The notes: generated from the letters alone by a model not told the origin. DNA of 64,000 nt from Corynebacterium mastitidis DSM 44356 (GCF_000375365.1 NZ_AQXB01000008.1:1246-65245); one strand, 5' to 3'. Counted from the stretch's first letter, positions 55,097-64,000 are shown. Numbers and translations: made by a program.

Positions 55097-56479
55097 GTGA
55101 GTGGCAACGTGAGTGTGCTCGTGGTGGGCATGTCGCATAGGTCGGCCCCGGTGGCGCTCCTGGAGAAGCTGAGCATGGACGACGCGGTGCGTAACGAGGC
55201 CACCGCCCTGCTGCTGGAGCGCCCGGCGCTCTCGGAGGCCATGATCGTGTCCACCTGCAACCGCCTGGAGGTGTACTCGGTGGCCACGAGCTTCCACCCC
55301 GGGGTGCAGGACGTGGTCACGGTGCTCCACGAGGTCTCCGGGGTGGACATCGACACGCTGCGCGGCTACCTGTACGTCCGCTACGCCGACGCCGCCGCCG
55401 AGCACATGATGGAGGTGGCCTCCGGGCTGGACTCGATGGTGGTGGGCGAGCAGCAGATCATCGGCCAGGTGCGCGCCGCCTACCAGGAGGCCACGGACAA
55501 GGGCACGGTGGGCCCGGCCCTGCACGCGCTGACCCAGGCCGCCCTGCACACGGGCAAGCGGGTGCACACGGAGACGGGCATCGACGACGAGGGCGCCTCG
55601 ATGGTCACCCTGGCCCTCCAGGAGGCGCTGGCGGCGCAGAACCTCGAGGGAGAGCGCCCCCTGCGCGGGCGCAGGGCCCTGGTGCTGGGTGCGGGTGCGA
55701 TGGCCTCCCTGGCGGCCACCCACCTGGGCAGGCTGGGGATCTCCGCGCTGATCGTGGCCAACCGCACGCGCTCGCGGGCGGAGCGCCTGGCGCAGCACGC
55801 CCGGGAGGCCGGGGTGGAGGCCGAGGTGGTGGACTTCGAGCGGCGCACGGACGCCATCGAGCGGGTGGACGTGGTGGTCTCGGCCACCGGGGCGGATTAC
55901 TTCACGGTGACCCCGGGGGACGTTGCCGGGCGCCGCCGCCCGCTGACGCTGATCGACCTCTCCCTGCCGCGCGACATCGCCTCGCACGTGGGGGAGATAC
56001 CGGGCATGCACCTGGTGAACATCGAGCGTCTGCACCGGCGCGACCCGCGCGCGGCCAGCGAGGTCGAGCGCAGCGCGCGGGCCATCGTGGAGGAGGAGCT
56101 GACGCAGTTCACCTCCGCGCAGCGGGTGCGCGACGTCGCCCCGGCGGTCACCGCGCTGCGTCGGCACGCCGCCGATCTGGTGGAGTCGGAGCTGGGGCGC
56201 CTGCGCGGCCGCGCCCCGGAGATGGGGGAGGGCGAGTTCGAGGAGGTCGGCCGCACGGTGCGCCGCGTGGTGGACAAGCTGCTGCACGCGCCCACGGTGC
56301 GGATCAAGGAGCTGGCGGTGACCTCCGGGGTGGTCTCCTACGAGTCCGCGCTGCAGGAGCTGTTCAACCTCGATCCCCCGCCGGGGCGCAGCGTGGCCCT
56401 GCCCGCCAGTGACCTGCCGCGCAGCGACTTCCCGGAGCCCGCCGACCGTCGCTCTGCCGCCGAGAACAACAAGGAGTGA
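55097..56479 (+). CDS. hemA: Glutamyl-tRNA reductase
   Basis: A 460-residue NADPH enzyme committing glutamyl-tRNA to tetrapyrrole synthesis. Catalytic Cys in [35 protein letters not shown], the NADPH fold [15 protein letters not shown] and the [12 protein letters not shown] region are present. GTG 55097 is the likely start, with GTG 55109 possible. First gene of hemACDB. Confidence 0.95.
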   Translation: MSGNVSVLVVGMSHRSAPVALLEKLSMDDAVRNEATALLLERPALSEAMIVSTCNRLEVYSVATSFHPGVQDVVTVLHEVSGVDIDTLRGYLYVRYADAAAEHMMEVASGLDSMVVGEQQIIGQVRAAYQEATDKGTVGPALHALTQAALHTGKRVHTETGIDDEGASMVTLALQEALAAQNLEGERPLRGRRALVLGAGAMASLAATHLGRLGISALIVANRTRSRAERLAQHAREAGVEAEVVDFERRTDAIERVDVVVSATGADYFTVTPGDVAGRRRPLTLIDLSLPRDIASHVGEIPGMHLVNIERLHRRDPRAASEVERSARAIVEEELTQFTSAQRVRDVAPAVTALRRHAADLVESELGRLRGRAPEMGEGEFEEVGRTVRRVVDKLLHAPTVRIKELAVTSGVVSYESALQELFNLDPPPGRSVALPASDLPRSDFPEPADRRSAAENNKE

Positions 56480-56483
56480 GACC

Positions 56484-57380
56484 GTGACGACCCTGACCAT
56501 CGGCACCCGAGGTAGCCTGCTGGCCACCACGCAGGCCGGACACGTGCGCGACGCCCTCGCCGCCGCCGGGACCCCGGCGCAGCTTCACATCGTGACCACC
56601 GAGGGGGACGTGAACATGGCCCCGGTGGAGCGCATCGGCGTCGGCGTGTTCACCCAGGCGCTGCGCGAGGCGATGGCGCGCGGCGAGTGCGACGCCGCCG
56701 TGCACTCCTTCAAGGACCTGCCCACGGCGGCCGACCCCCGCTTTCACCTCGTGGTGCCGCCCCGGGAGGACCCCCGGGAGGCGCTCGTGGCCCGCGATGG
56801 CCTGACGCTGAGCGGGCTGCCGGAGGGCGCGCGCGTGGGAACCTCCGCGCCCCGGCGCATCTCCCAGCTTAAGGCCCTGCGCCCGGACCTGGACATCCGC
56901 CCGCTGCGCGGCAACATCGACACCCGCATGGGCAAGGTGGTCTCCGGGGAGCTCGACGCCATCGTGCTGGCCTACGCGGGCCTGGTGCGGGTGGGCAAGC
57001 AGGACCGGGCCACCGAGGTGTTCGATACCGCGCGCCTCCTGCCCGCCCCCGCCCAGGGGGCGCTGGCGGTGGAGTGCCGCGCGCAGGACGCCGCCGCCGT
57101 GGCGGCGCTTAACGCCCTGGAGCACGGGGAGTCCGCCGTCCGCGCCCGCGCCGAGCGGAGCCTGCTGGCCACCCTGGAGGCCGGGTGCACCGCCCCGGTG
57201 GCGGCGCACGCCGTCCTCGAGGGCGGGGAGCTGGTGTTGCGCGCCGGGGTCTTTGCCCTGGACGGCTCCCGCAGCCTCCTCATGGAGCGCCGCGGGACGC
57301 CGGAGGGCGCCGCGGACCTGGGGGTGGAGGTGGCCCGCGCGCTCCTGGAGGAGGGCGCGGCCGAGGTCATGGCGGGCTAG
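56484..57380 (+). CDS. hemC: Porphobilinogen deaminase
   Basis: A 298-residue hydroxymethylbilane synthase. [16 protein letters not shown], the Lys/Asp site [33 protein letters not shown] and the dipyrromethane-cofactor Cys in [13 protein letters not shown] are intact. GTG 56484 follows AAGGAG by seven bases. Confidence 0.95.
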   Translation: MTTLTIGTRGSLLATTQAGHVRDALAAAGTPAQLHIVTTEGDVNMAPVERIGVGVFTQALREAMARGECDAAVHSFKDLPTAADPRFHLVVPPREDPREALVARDGLTLSGLPEGARVGTSAPRRISQLKALRPDLDIRPLRGNIDTRMGKVVSGELDAIVLAYAGLVRVGKQDRATEVFDTARLLPAPAQGALAVECRAQDAAAVAALNALEHGESAVRARAERSLLATLEAGCTAPVAAHAVLEGGELVLRAGVFALDGSRSLLMERRGTPEGAADLGVEVARALLEEGAAEVMAG

Positions 57381-57436
57381 GGCCCGCGCCGCGATTCCGC
57401 GCGGCGGCCTGTGACCCCTTACACTGGTAACCCACC

Positions 57437-57841
57437 ATGGCTTATTTACAGATCACCGGACAACAGGTGACCGTGACGTTGGATTGGTGGGAAAAGCTCG
57501 CCGCGCACCGCTCCCACCTGACCATCCCCCTGCGCGCCATCGTGAGCGCGCGGGCGGTGGGGGACGTGTTCGACCTCCCGGAGATCCGGTCGGCGGCGCG
57601 GGCCTCCGGCCCGGGGGTCTCGGCCACCCGCATCCGGGGTGTGACCACCACCGGCACCTTCGATACCCCGGAGGGCACGATCTTTGCGGTGTGCCACGCG
57701 GGCGGCGGCGCCCGGGGCGGGCGCCAGGGGCTGGTGCTGGAGCTGGATAAGGCCACGGTGGACTACATCGTGGTCACCACGCCCCACGCGCGGCGCTATG
57801 CCCAGCGGTTGCATTCCGGCGGGCAGCGGCGGGCCGCGTGA
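57437..57841 (+). CDS. Conserved hypothetical protein between hemC and hemD
   Basis: 134 residues, beta-rich (LQITGQQVTVTLDWWEKLAAHRSHLTIPLRAIVSARAV), a pattern of actinobacterial proteins predicted to have a PH-like fold. No membrane helix. Its role is unknown. TACACT at 57420 ends 11 bases before ATG 57437, giving a very short leader. Confidence 0.72.
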   Translation: MAYLQITGQQVTVTLDWWEKLAAHRSHLTIPLRAIVSARAVGDVFDLPEIRSAARASGPGVSATRIRGVTTTGTFDTPEGTIFAVCHAGGGARGGRQGLVLELDKATVDYIVVTTPHARRYAQRLHSGGQRRAA

Positions 57842-57946
57842 TCCGGTTTCCTATTTAACCCGGCATATTTTAAGGTGTTAATACCACATTGTGATTCCGC
57901 GGCTGCGACCGGGGCATGAGATCGCGCTACGGAGTCGGTAAAGATA

Positions 57947-58000
57947 ACGCCTCGCGCCGTGTCGGCACGCCCACGTGGTGCCGCGCTGGCCGCGAGGCGT
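57947..58000 (+). promoter_or_regulatory. Two-stem hairpin in the hemD leader
   Basis: ACGCCTCGCG (57947-57956) pairs with CGCGAGGCGT (57991-58000), and CGGCAC (57963-57968) with GTGCCG (57978-57983) inside. No T-run follows, so it is more likely a leader structure than a terminator. It ends 34 bases before ATG 58035. A 35-codon frame from ATG 57916 crosses it without a convincing ribosome site. Confidence 0.4.
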
Positions 58001-58034
58001 CCTTGACCCTGTCCAAGAACTAGAAAAGAAGTAC

Positions 58035-59729
58035 ATGAGTATGGCCCACCAGGCTTCCGCGCCGCAGAGCACGCCGCAGACCCCCCAGCCGGGCACGGTC
58101 ATCTTTGTGGGCGCGGGCCCGGGTAACCCCGACCTGCTGACCATCCGCGCGCGGGAGGTGCTGGCGGAGACGTCCGTGGCCTATACGGACGCCGAGGTGC
58201 TCGGCGGTGTGCGCGAGATCGTGGCCTCCCGCCTGCCCGTGCCGCAGGAGAAGATCGACGCGGCGGACAAGGAGTACGAGGCCCTGGTGGAGGAGGCCCG
58301 TAGCAACGGGGCGCGCCGCAAGCCGCCGCGCCCCGCCGCGCCCACCGCCGCCGATATTTATGAGGTCGCCAGCCCCGCCCCCGGCGAGATCGCCGCGCGC
58401 CTGGCGGAGGCGGTGCAAGGCGGCGCCAACGTGATCCGCCTGGTGGCGGGCAACCCGCTCTCCCGGGAGTCCGTCCTGGCGGAGATCTCCGCCGTGGCCG
58501 AGACGGGCGCGGAGTTTCAGGTGGTGCCGGGCATGTCCCTGCCCTCCACCGTCCCGGCTTTCGCCGGGATCGCGCTGGGCTCCACCTTCACGGAGACGGA
58601 CGTCACCGGGGGCCACACGGACTGGGACCGGCTGGCCGCCGCCCCGCAGCCGCTGGTCCTTCAGGCCACCCGCGAGGACCTCGGCGCGATCGCCCAGGAG
58701 CTGCAGGCCCGGGGGCTGGGCACGGGAATCCCGGCCTCGGTGACGGTGCACGGCACCACCCGCCTACAGCGGACCTTCGACGCCACGCTGGGCACCCTGG
58801 ACAAGCTCGACGTGGACCTGCCGGGCCGCCTGGTGATCACCCTGGGCACCGCCGTGGACGATCGCTCCAAGTACTCCTGGTGGGAAAACCGCCCCCTCTA
58901 CGGCTGGCGGGTGCTGGTGCCGCGCGCCAAGTCCCAGGCCGGGCCGATGAGCGCGCGCCTGGCCGGCCACGGCGCCATCCCCCAGGAGGTGCCCACCATC
59001 TCCCTGGAGCCGCCGCGCAACCCGGCGCAGATGGAGCGCGCCATCAAGGGCATCGTGGAGGGCCGGTACCAGTGGATCGTGTTCACCTCCGTCAACGCCG
59101 TGGAGGCGGTGTGGAACAAGATCACCGCCTTTGGCCTGGACGCCCGGGCCTTCGCCGGGGTGCACCTGGCGGCGGTGGGCCGCAAGACCTCCGAGGCCAT
59201 TAAGGCCCTGGGCCTGACCCCGGAGGTCACCCCGCCCGCCACCAAGCAGAACGCCCAGGGGCTGGTGGAGGTGTTCCCCGAGTACGTGGAGGACCTGGAC
59301 CCGGTGGGGCGGGTTCTGCTGCCCCGCGCGGACCTCGGCAGCGACCTGCTGGTCGAGGGCCTGCACGCCGCGGGCTGGGAGGTGGACGACGTGGTGGCCT
59401 ACCGCACCGTGCGCGCCGCCCCGCCGAGCGCCGAGGTGCGCGACATGATTAAGACCGGCGGCTTCGACGCCGTGTGCTTTACCTCCGGCTCCACGGTGAA
59501 GAACCTGGTGGGGATCGCCGGGAAGCCGCACCGGCGCACCATCATCGCCGCCATCGGCCCGGCCACCGCGCAGGTGGCCCGGGAGATGGGCCTGCGCGTG
59601 GACGTCATGCCGGAGGTCGCGGACGTCCCCGCTCTGGTGGACGCGCTGGCGGAGCACGTGGCCTCCCTGCGCGCCGCCGGGCAGCTTCCCCCGCCGCGCA
59701 AGAAGCGCCGGGCGCGTCGCAAGGCATAA
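58035..59729 (+). CDS. hemD: Uroporphyrinogen-III synthase fused to a divergent SUMT-like domain
   Basis: 564 residues. Residues ~20-270 resemble uroporphyrinogen-III methyltransferase (VGAGPGNPDLLTIRAREVL at the start), but the usual GGDPFVFGRG segment reads RLVAGNPLSRESVLAEI, and there is an inserted basic/Pro stretch (~85-115). Residues ~290-545 are the HemD domain that closes the tetrapyrrole ring (GWRVLVPRAKSQAGPMSARL, IVFTSVNAVEAVW, VCFTSGSTVKNL, IGPATAQVAREMGL). A Lys/Arg-rich tail ends the protein. ATG 58035 follows AAAAGAAG closely. Confidence 0.9.
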   Translation: MSMAHQASAPQSTPQTPQPGTVIFVGAGPGNPDLLTIRAREVLAETSVAYTDAEVLGGVREIVASRLPVPQEKIDAADKEYEALVEEARSNGARRKPPRPAAPTAADIYEVASPAPGEIAARLAEAVQGGANVIRLVAGNPLSRESVLAEISAVAETGAEFQVVPGMSLPSTVPAFAGIALGSTFTETDVTGGHTDWDRLAAAPQPLVLQATREDLGAIAQELQARGLGTGIPASVTVHGTTRLQRTFDATLGTLDKLDVDLPGRLVITLGTAVDDRSKYSWWENRPLYGWRVLVPRAKSQAGPMSARLAGHGAIPQEVPTISLEPPRNPAQMERAIKGIVEGRYQWIVFTSVNAVEAVWNKITAFGLDARAFAGVHLAAVGRKTSEAIKALGLTPEVTPPATKQNAQGLVEVFPEYVEDLDPVGRVLLPRADLGSDLLVEGLHAAGWEVDDVVAYRTVRAAPPSAEVRDMIKTGGFDAVCFTSGSTVKNLVGIAGKPHRRTIIAAIGPATAQVAREMGLRVDVMPEVADVPALVDALAEHVASLRAAGQLPPPRKKRRARRKA

Positions 59730-59789
59730 CCGGCGCGGGCCTAGGATGGGGCCAGTAGTTCATCCCCGACCGTGATTGGAAGGTTCTCC

Positions 59790-60806
59790 GTGCCCGATCC
59801 GCAGCGCTACGCCCCCCAGGTGCCCGTGCGGCGCCCCCGCCGCCTGCGCACCAACCCCGCCATGCGGGAACTCGTGGCGGAGACCGCCCTGCGCCCCGCC
59901 GACCTCATCCTCCCGATGTTCGTGGCCGACGGCATCGAAAAGCCCCGCGAGATCGCCTCCATGCCGGGGGTCTACCAGCACACCACCGACTCGCTCCTGC
60001 GCGCCGCGCACGAGGCGCTCGACGCCGGGGTGCGCTGCGTGGACCTCTTCGGGGTGCCGCTGCCGGGGGACAAGGACGCCACCGGCTCCGTGGCCTGGGA
60101 CCCGGACGGCGTGCTCAACCGGGGCGTGCGGGCGCTGCGCGAGGAGTTCCGCGACGACCTGCTGGTCATGGCCGATACCTGCCTGGACGAGTTCACCGAC
60201 CACGGCCACTGCGGCCTGCTGACCACCGACGCCCACGGGGTAACCGTGGTGGACAACGACGCCACCCTGCCGTGCTACCAGGCGATGGCGGTGGCCCAGG
60301 CCCAGGCCGGGGCGCACATCGTCAGCCCCTCCGGGATGATGGACGGGCAGATCGCGGCCATCCGCGCGGCCCTCGACGAGGCCGGGTTCCAGGACGTGGC
60401 CATCATGGCCTACTCCGCCAAGTACGCCTCCGCCTTCTTCGGCCCCTTCCGCGAGGCCGTGGGCTCCTCCCTGGAGGGGGACCGCCGCGCCTACCAGCAG
60501 GACCCGGCCAACGCGCGCGAGTCCCTGCTCGAGGTGGAGCTGGACGTGGCGGAGGGCGCGGACTTCGTGATGGTCAAGCCCGCCCTGCCCTACCTCGACA
60601 TCGTGCGCCAGGTGGCCGACGCCTCCCCGGTGCCGGTGGCCGCCTACCAGGTCTCCGGGGAATACGCCATGATCCAGGCCGCCGGGCAGCGCGGCTGGGT
60701 GGACGGGCGCGCCGTGATGATGGAGTCGCTGACCTCCATCAAGCGCGCCGGGGCCAACCAGATCCTCACCTACTTTGCCACCGAGGCCGCCCGCCTGCTG
60801 GGCTAG
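59790..60806 (+). CDS. hemB: Delta-aminolevulinic acid dehydratase (porphobilinogen synthase)
   Basis: A 338-residue enzyme condensing two ALA. Schiff-base lysines are in [15 protein letters not shown] and [11 protein letters not shown]. The metal motif is [14 protein letters not shown]: the first and third Zn cysteines are present but the second is Asp. GTG 59790 follows GGAAGG with six bases spacing, which is better than GTG 59772. Confidence 0.94.
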   Translation: MPDPQRYAPQVPVRRPRRLRTNPAMRELVAETALRPADLILPMFVADGIEKPREIASMPGVYQHTTDSLLRAAHEALDAGVRCVDLFGVPLPGDKDATGSVAWDPDGVLNRGVRALREEFRDDLLVMADTCLDEFTDHGHCGLLTTDAHGVTVVDNDATLPCYQAMAVAQAQAGAHIVSPSGMMDGQIAAIRAALDEAGFQDVAIMAYSAKYASAFFGPFREAVGSSLEGDRRAYQQDPANARESLLEVELDVAEGADFVMVKPALPYLDIVRQVADASPVPVAAYQVSGEYAMIQAAGQRGWVDGRAVMMESLTSIKRAGANQILTYFATEAARLLG

Positions 60807-60834
60807 GCCGCCGCCACACAGAAGAAAGGTATCC

Positions 60835-61392
60835 GTGAGCGCTGTAGACGCTGTAGACAAGGCCGCAGAGGAAACGCAGGCCACCCCTCCGGAAAGCGTG
60901 AGCCTGCTCACCCGCGTGTGGGCCCTGGTGCTGGGCGCGGAGCTGCTCCACCAGGTGCTGTCCATGACCATGACCCTGATGGACACCGCCGCGCTGAAGG
61001 CCGCCACCAAGGAGATCGCCCAGCAGCAGGGCGTGGAGGGGGAGGTATCGGACTCCCTGATCTCCGCGGCTGCCTACCTGGGGGTGATCCTCTCCGGCGC
61101 GATCGCGCTGACCATCGTGGCCGTGCTGTGGTGGATGCTCGCCGTGGTGCGCAGGCGGCACCGGTGGGCGGCGGCGGGCCGCCGGATCACCATGATCTTC
61201 GCCTTCTACTTCGTGGTGCGCGCGGTAAGCGTCTTTTCCCTGGTGCCCGGCGGCACCAAGGTTCCGGTGGCCCTCTACGCGGTGGACGGCTCCCTGCAGA
61301 TCCTCGCCGGGGTGGGGGCGGCCGTGGCGCTGGTGTTCGTGTTCCGCCGCGAGACCCTCGTGTGGACGGGCGAGCTGAAGCGGCCCGAGTAG
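60835..61392 (+). CDS. Conserved membrane protein after hemB
   Basis: 185 residues with four to five helices, no known domain. AGAAAGG five bases before GTG 60835 and 28 bases from hemB indicate cotranscription. It occupies the position of Rv0513 in mycobacteria. Function unknown. Confidence 0.78.
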   Translation: MSAVDAVDKAAEETQATPPESVSLLTRVWALVLGAELLHQVLSMTMTLMDTAALKAATKEIAQQQGVEGEVSDSLISAAAYLGVILSGAIALTIVAVLWWMLAVVRRRHRWAAAGRRITMIFAFYFVVRAVSVFSLVPGGTKVPVALYAVDGSLQILAGVGAAVALVFVFRRETLVWTGELKRPE

Positions 61393-61408
61393 CGGGGCCG
61401 AGCACCTC

Positions 61409-61440
61409 ACCCCACCGGCGCGCGGCCGGTGGGGTTTCTC
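61409..61440 (+). terminator. Terminator at the end of the hem operon
   Basis: ACCCCACCGG (61409-61418) pairs with CCGGTGGGGT (61426-61435), followed by TTCTC. Confidence 0.8.
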
Positions 61441-61724
61441 TATGCCCTGCGGCGGGTGACGGCTTTTCGCCCCTTGCGCCCTTTGCACCCCGCAGCGTGG
61501 CCTCTGGTGTTCCCGCGCGCCCCACCGTGGAATGAGAACATCCTTCCATGCCACGTCGTGGCCCCTGGGGGCCTCGGCGGCCACGCTGCGGCATGGAAGC
61601 GTTGCGGTGGCTGTGACGCGGAGGCGCCTCGAGGGCACCGGGAGCGCCGGGGGCCGTCGCCACGCCCGGGGAACGCCCCGGCGAGCCCGGTGCGCGCCGG
61701 GGCACCCGGGTAGGATCGCCTGGT
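61441..61724. other. Intergenic stretch with a long interrupted palindrome
   Basis: No gene. CTTCCATGCC (61543-61552) pairs with GGCATGGAAG (61590-61599), and CGTGGCC (61557-61563) with GGCCACG (61579-61585) inside, forming a possible cruciform or RNA hairpin without T-run. TAGGAT near 61710 is a -10 box for the next gene. Confidence 0.55.
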
Positions 61725-62153
61725 ATGTCCGCCGATTCTTCCGCCCCGGTTCCCGGCGCGATCAAGGCCGCCTACGGGCTGAGCGTGGCGGGGGCCGTGC
61801 TCGCGCTCCTGTCCGCCCTCGTGGCGCTCACCGACGCCCCGCAGGCCGAGGGCGCGATCGTGCGCGTCAACCTGTGGGCCGTGGGGGTGACCAACGCGGC
61901 GTCGGGGCTGCTGGTGGCGGCCCTCGCCCCGCTCCTGCGCCGGGCGGGTTCCCGGGGCATGCGCGCCCGGCGGGGGTTGACGGCGGCGTGCGCGGCGAGC
62001 GTGGTGGTGAGCGTGCTGGGGCTGATTGTGCAGGCGGTGGGGGTGGCGGTGCTGCTGCACGTGATCGCCTTCGCGTTGGGGCTGCTGGCGATGTTCCGCC
62101 CGGCGGCCACGGCCTTTCTGCGCGGTTCCTCGCGGTGGGGCGCGGGGGAGTAG
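61725..62153 (+). CDS. Small membrane protein upstream of the ATPase-like gene
   Basis: 142 residues with four helices (about 13-35, 45-70, 83-108, 108-130). No recognised domain. Near-leaderless: TAGGAT ends eight bases before ATG 61725. Thirty-six bases separate it from the ATPase-like gene, which has its own ribosome site; the two may act together. Confidence 0.72.
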   Translation: MSADSSAPVPGAIKAAYGLSVAGAVLALLSALVALTDAPQAEGAIVRVNLWAVGVTNAASGLLVAALAPLLRRAGSRGMRARRGLTAACAASVVVSVLGLIVQAVGVAVLLHVIAFALGLLAMFRPAATAFLRGSSRWGAGE

Positions 62154-62189
62154 TCTGCTGCGGAGAAGGAGGAGGAAAGGCATGCAGGA

Positions 62190-64000
62190 ATGGCCGATGA
62201 GGTAGCCCGGGCGATCAGTCAGGCCAAGGCCGCCGCCGCGGAGGCGGGCTTTGACGCCCCGTGGACCCCGGGGGATTCCGGGCGCAAGATTTCTTTTTCG
62301 TTCGAGCTCTCCGGGCTCGATGACGCCCCGGAGATCGCGCCGATGGAGCGGGCCCTGGAGGAGCTGCCGGGGGTGCGGGCGCGCATCGTCTACCGCAGCT
62401 CGATGGCGTGGGTGACGGCCCCGGAGGGGACCACCCCGCACCGGGTGGTGGAGGTGCTCGGCCGCTTCGGGGTGGAGGCGGTGCTCACGGACGGCTCCCT
62501 GCGCCGCCAGAGCCTGTATCGGGACGACCCTGGGGAGCAATCGCCGCGGCGCCCGCGCCCGCCGCAGCGCGGCAAGCAGGAGCGCCGGCGCGCGGAGTCG
62601 GATCGCCGGGCCCTGGAGCGCGCCCGCGCGGCGGGGTTCTTTCGCCCGGACGCCGCCTGGCCCACCCCGGAGGCGGGGGCGCATGGGGCGGAGCCGTATC
62701 GCAGGGATCGGGACGTGCTCTATACCGCGCGCGATCTGATTACCACCCCGCGCCTGATCGTGGCGCTGCTGTTCACGGTGCCGGTGGTGGTGCTGAGCTA
62801 CTTCACCGAGGTGCAGTTTTCCGGGTGGCAGTGGCTGTGCGCGCTGATGTCGGTGCCGGTGGTCACGTGGTGCGCGTGGCCGTTTCACCGGGCGCTGGCC
62901 GGCGGGGTGCGCCGGGGGGCGGTGGCGCTCGACGGCGCCAGCTCGATCGCCATCCTGGGGGCGTTCGCGTGGTCGGTGGGCACGCTGGTGTTCACGCCCG
63001 CCGGGCACCTGGGCTGGCAGGGTACCCCGGACGTGTTCGCGCTGACGGCGCAGCGCTTTAACGAGGTGGAGCTGTTCTTCGACGTGGCCTGCGGCACCAC
63101 GCTGCTGCTGCTGGGCGGGCGCAAGCTGTCCATCCAGGCGCGCTCCTCGCTGCTGGACGACCTGGCCGCGCAGCGGGTGGACCCGCAGTCCCAGGTGATG
63201 CTGGTGAGCCACAACCGCGCCACCGGGCAGCCGGTGACGGAGGAGGTGCCGGTCAGCGAGATCAACGTGGGGGATGACATCCTGGTGCAGCCCGGCCAGC
63301 GCATCCCGGTGGACGGGGTGGTCATCGGCGGGAGCAGCGAGGTGCGCCCCGGGGTGGTGGAGACGGTGCTGCCCAGCTCGGGCGGGGTGGTGCCGGTGGC
63401 GGTGGACTCCCCGGTGCGCGCCGGGGCGATCAACCTGCACCACAGGATCAAGATCCGGGTGCAGCGCACCGGGCACCGCACCCGGATCGCGGGGGTGGAG
63501 CGCTGGGTCTCGGGGGTGAACGCGGTGCAGAACACGGCGGTGATGCTCTCCACGCGCAGCGCGCGGCTGCTCATCCCCGCCGCGCTGAGCGTGGCGGTGC
63601 TCAGCTTCGCGGTGTGGATGCTGGGCACGGGCAACCCGGCGCTGGCCTTCGGGACGGCGCTGGCGGTGCTGGCCTGCGTGGCCCCGGCGGCCCTGGCGCT
63701 GTCCTCGGCCCTGGCCCTGCGGCTGGGCGTGGAGACGGCGGCCCGCCACGGGATGCTGCTGCGGGAGGGCGCGGTCATGCGGCGCCTGCAGGGGGTGGAC
63801 ACGGTGATCTTCAACCGGGTGGGGGCGCTGTCCCACTCGGCCATGACGGTGGAGACGGTCACCGCGGACGCCGGGGAGAACCCGGAGCTGGTGCTGCGGG
63901 TGGCGGCGGCCCTGTGCCTGGAGTCGGACCACACGGCCTCGCGGGCCATCGTGCACGCCGCGCGCCAGGCCCGGGACCACGACGCGGGCGGGGACATCCC
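62190..64000 (+). CDS. Catalytically degenerate P-type ATPase-like protein (3' end outside window)
   Basis: The first 603 codons of an open frame running off the right edge. Residues ~28-110 form an HMA-like beta-alpha module without CxxC; ~175-290 hold four helices; ~310-470 resemble the A domain but lack TGE (VETVLPSSGG at ~390-399); the M6-like helix has ACVAPAALAL where P1B pumps have CPC (Cys496); and the phosphorylation motif DKTGT reads VIFNRVGALS with Asn542 for Asp. All key catalytic motifs are therefore lost while the fold is retained. ATG 62190 is nine bases after GGAGGAAAGG. A seven-codon frame from ATG 62182 overlaps the start. Confidence 0.85.
   Translation, partial: MADEVARAISQAKAAAAEAGFDAPWTPGDSGRKISFSFELSGLDDAPEIAPMERALEELPGVRARIVYRSSMAWVTAPEGTTPHRVVEVLGRFGVEAVLTDGSLRRQSLYRDDPGEQSPRRPRPPQRGKQERRRAESDRRALERARAAGFFRPDAAWPTPEAGAHGAEPYRRDRDVLYTARDLITTPRLIVALLFTVPVVVLSYFTEVQFSGWQWLCALMSVPVVTWCAWPFHRALAGGVRRGAVALDGASSIAILGAFAWSVGTLVFTPAGHLGWQGTPDVFALTAQRFNEVELFFDVACGTTLLLLGGRKLSIQARSSLLDDLAAQRVDPQSQVMLVSHNRATGQPVTEEVPVSEINVGDDILVQPGQRIPVDGVVIGGSSEVRPGVVETVLPSSGGVVPVAVDSPVRAGAINLHHRIKIRVQRTGHRTRIAGVERWVSGVNAVQNTAVMLSTRSARLLIPAALSVAVLSFAVWMLGTGNPALAFGTALAVLACVAPAALALSSALALRLGVETAARHGMLLREGAVMRRLQGVDTVIFNRVGALSHSAMTVETVTADAGENPELVLRVAAALCLESDHTASRAIVHAARQARDHDAGGDI

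Noticed and set aside
57916..58023. 35-codon frame just before hemD
   Set aside because: No clear Shine-Dalgarno and its sequence is explained by the hairpin at 57947-58000; kept only as a remark.
61440..63980. 846-residue minus-strand frame
   Set aside because: Shadow of the membrane protein and ATPase-like gene; low-complexity His/Arg/Gly composition.

Overview
The window looks like a contiguous piece of chromosome from a high-GC Corynebacterium (Mycobacteriales). The indications are a corynomycolyltransferase, the mycothiol genes mshA and mscR, a B-type sdhCAB operon beside lpd, a cluster resembling polyprenyl-phosphate-sugar synthesis for arabinogalactan decoration, and a long run (senX3-regX3, cysteine-rich protein, ppx, membrane protein, proC, HTH protein, bS22-like protein, HAD phosphatase, thioredoxin-like protein, hemA-hemC-hemD-hemB) in the same order as I recall for Mycobacterium tuberculosis Rv0490-Rv0513. 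No phage, transposase, CRISPR array or rRNA was seen. There is one tRNA, Thr(CGU).

Layout. 1-7.2 kb: the 3' end of a repeat-type surface protein with an unusual C terminus, an OPT-family transporter, ogt, a membrane class III adenylate cyclase, holB and tRNA-Thr. 7.6-14.9 kb: a one-direction cluster (AGPS-like flavoprotein, lipid kinase, YhgE/Pip membrane protein, TetR regulator, GlpD, small protein) behind a perfect 12-bp inverted repeat, probably an ether- or glycerolipid unit. 15-21.7 kb: mycothiol-dependent formaldehyde dehydrogenase plus a metallo-beta-lactamase-fold partner, a flavoprotein monooxygenase, panBC, an MFS permease and a GalE-like epimerase. 21.7-26 kb: a minus-strand set encoding a Wzx-like flippase, two GT2 glycosyltransferases (one PpgS-like), its small membrane partner and a DsbA-like protein. 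26-30.2 kb: envelope genes, namely a secreted acidic protein, a sortase, a mycolyltransferase and an extreme Ser/Asp repeat protein. 30.2-36 kb: lpd and sdhCAB with DtxR-like boxes. 36-42 kb: small membrane proteins, a truncated DeoC-like protein, an LmeA-like protein, a methyltransferase and murB. 42-49 kb: fadD, mshA, gpmA and senX3-regX3. 49-62 kb: ppx, proC and the haem cluster hemA-hemC-hemD-hemB. 62-64 kb: the first 603 codons of a P-type-ATPase-like protein that has lost its catalytic residues.

Expression style. A large share of genes have a TANNNT -10 box ending 6-8 bases before the start codon with no Shine-Dalgarno, which predicts leaderless mRNAs. In several divergent pairs the two -10 boxes are nested or share a TA step. 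Genes inside operons instead carry AAGGAG/GGAGG sites or overlap their neighbour by 1-10 bases.

The most striking single item is the pseudo-P-type ATPase at the right edge. In it the phosphorylated Asp of DKTGT is Asn, the CPC metal motif is CVAP, and the A-domain TGE is gone, although the overall fold is preserved. Other leads are the nine-unit S-S-G-D-N protein beside a mycolyltransferase, a perfect operator in front of the lipid cluster, a possible structured RNA with an overlapping small ORF between mshA and gpmA, and a nested inverted repeat that covers the whole 33-bp ppx divergent promoter.
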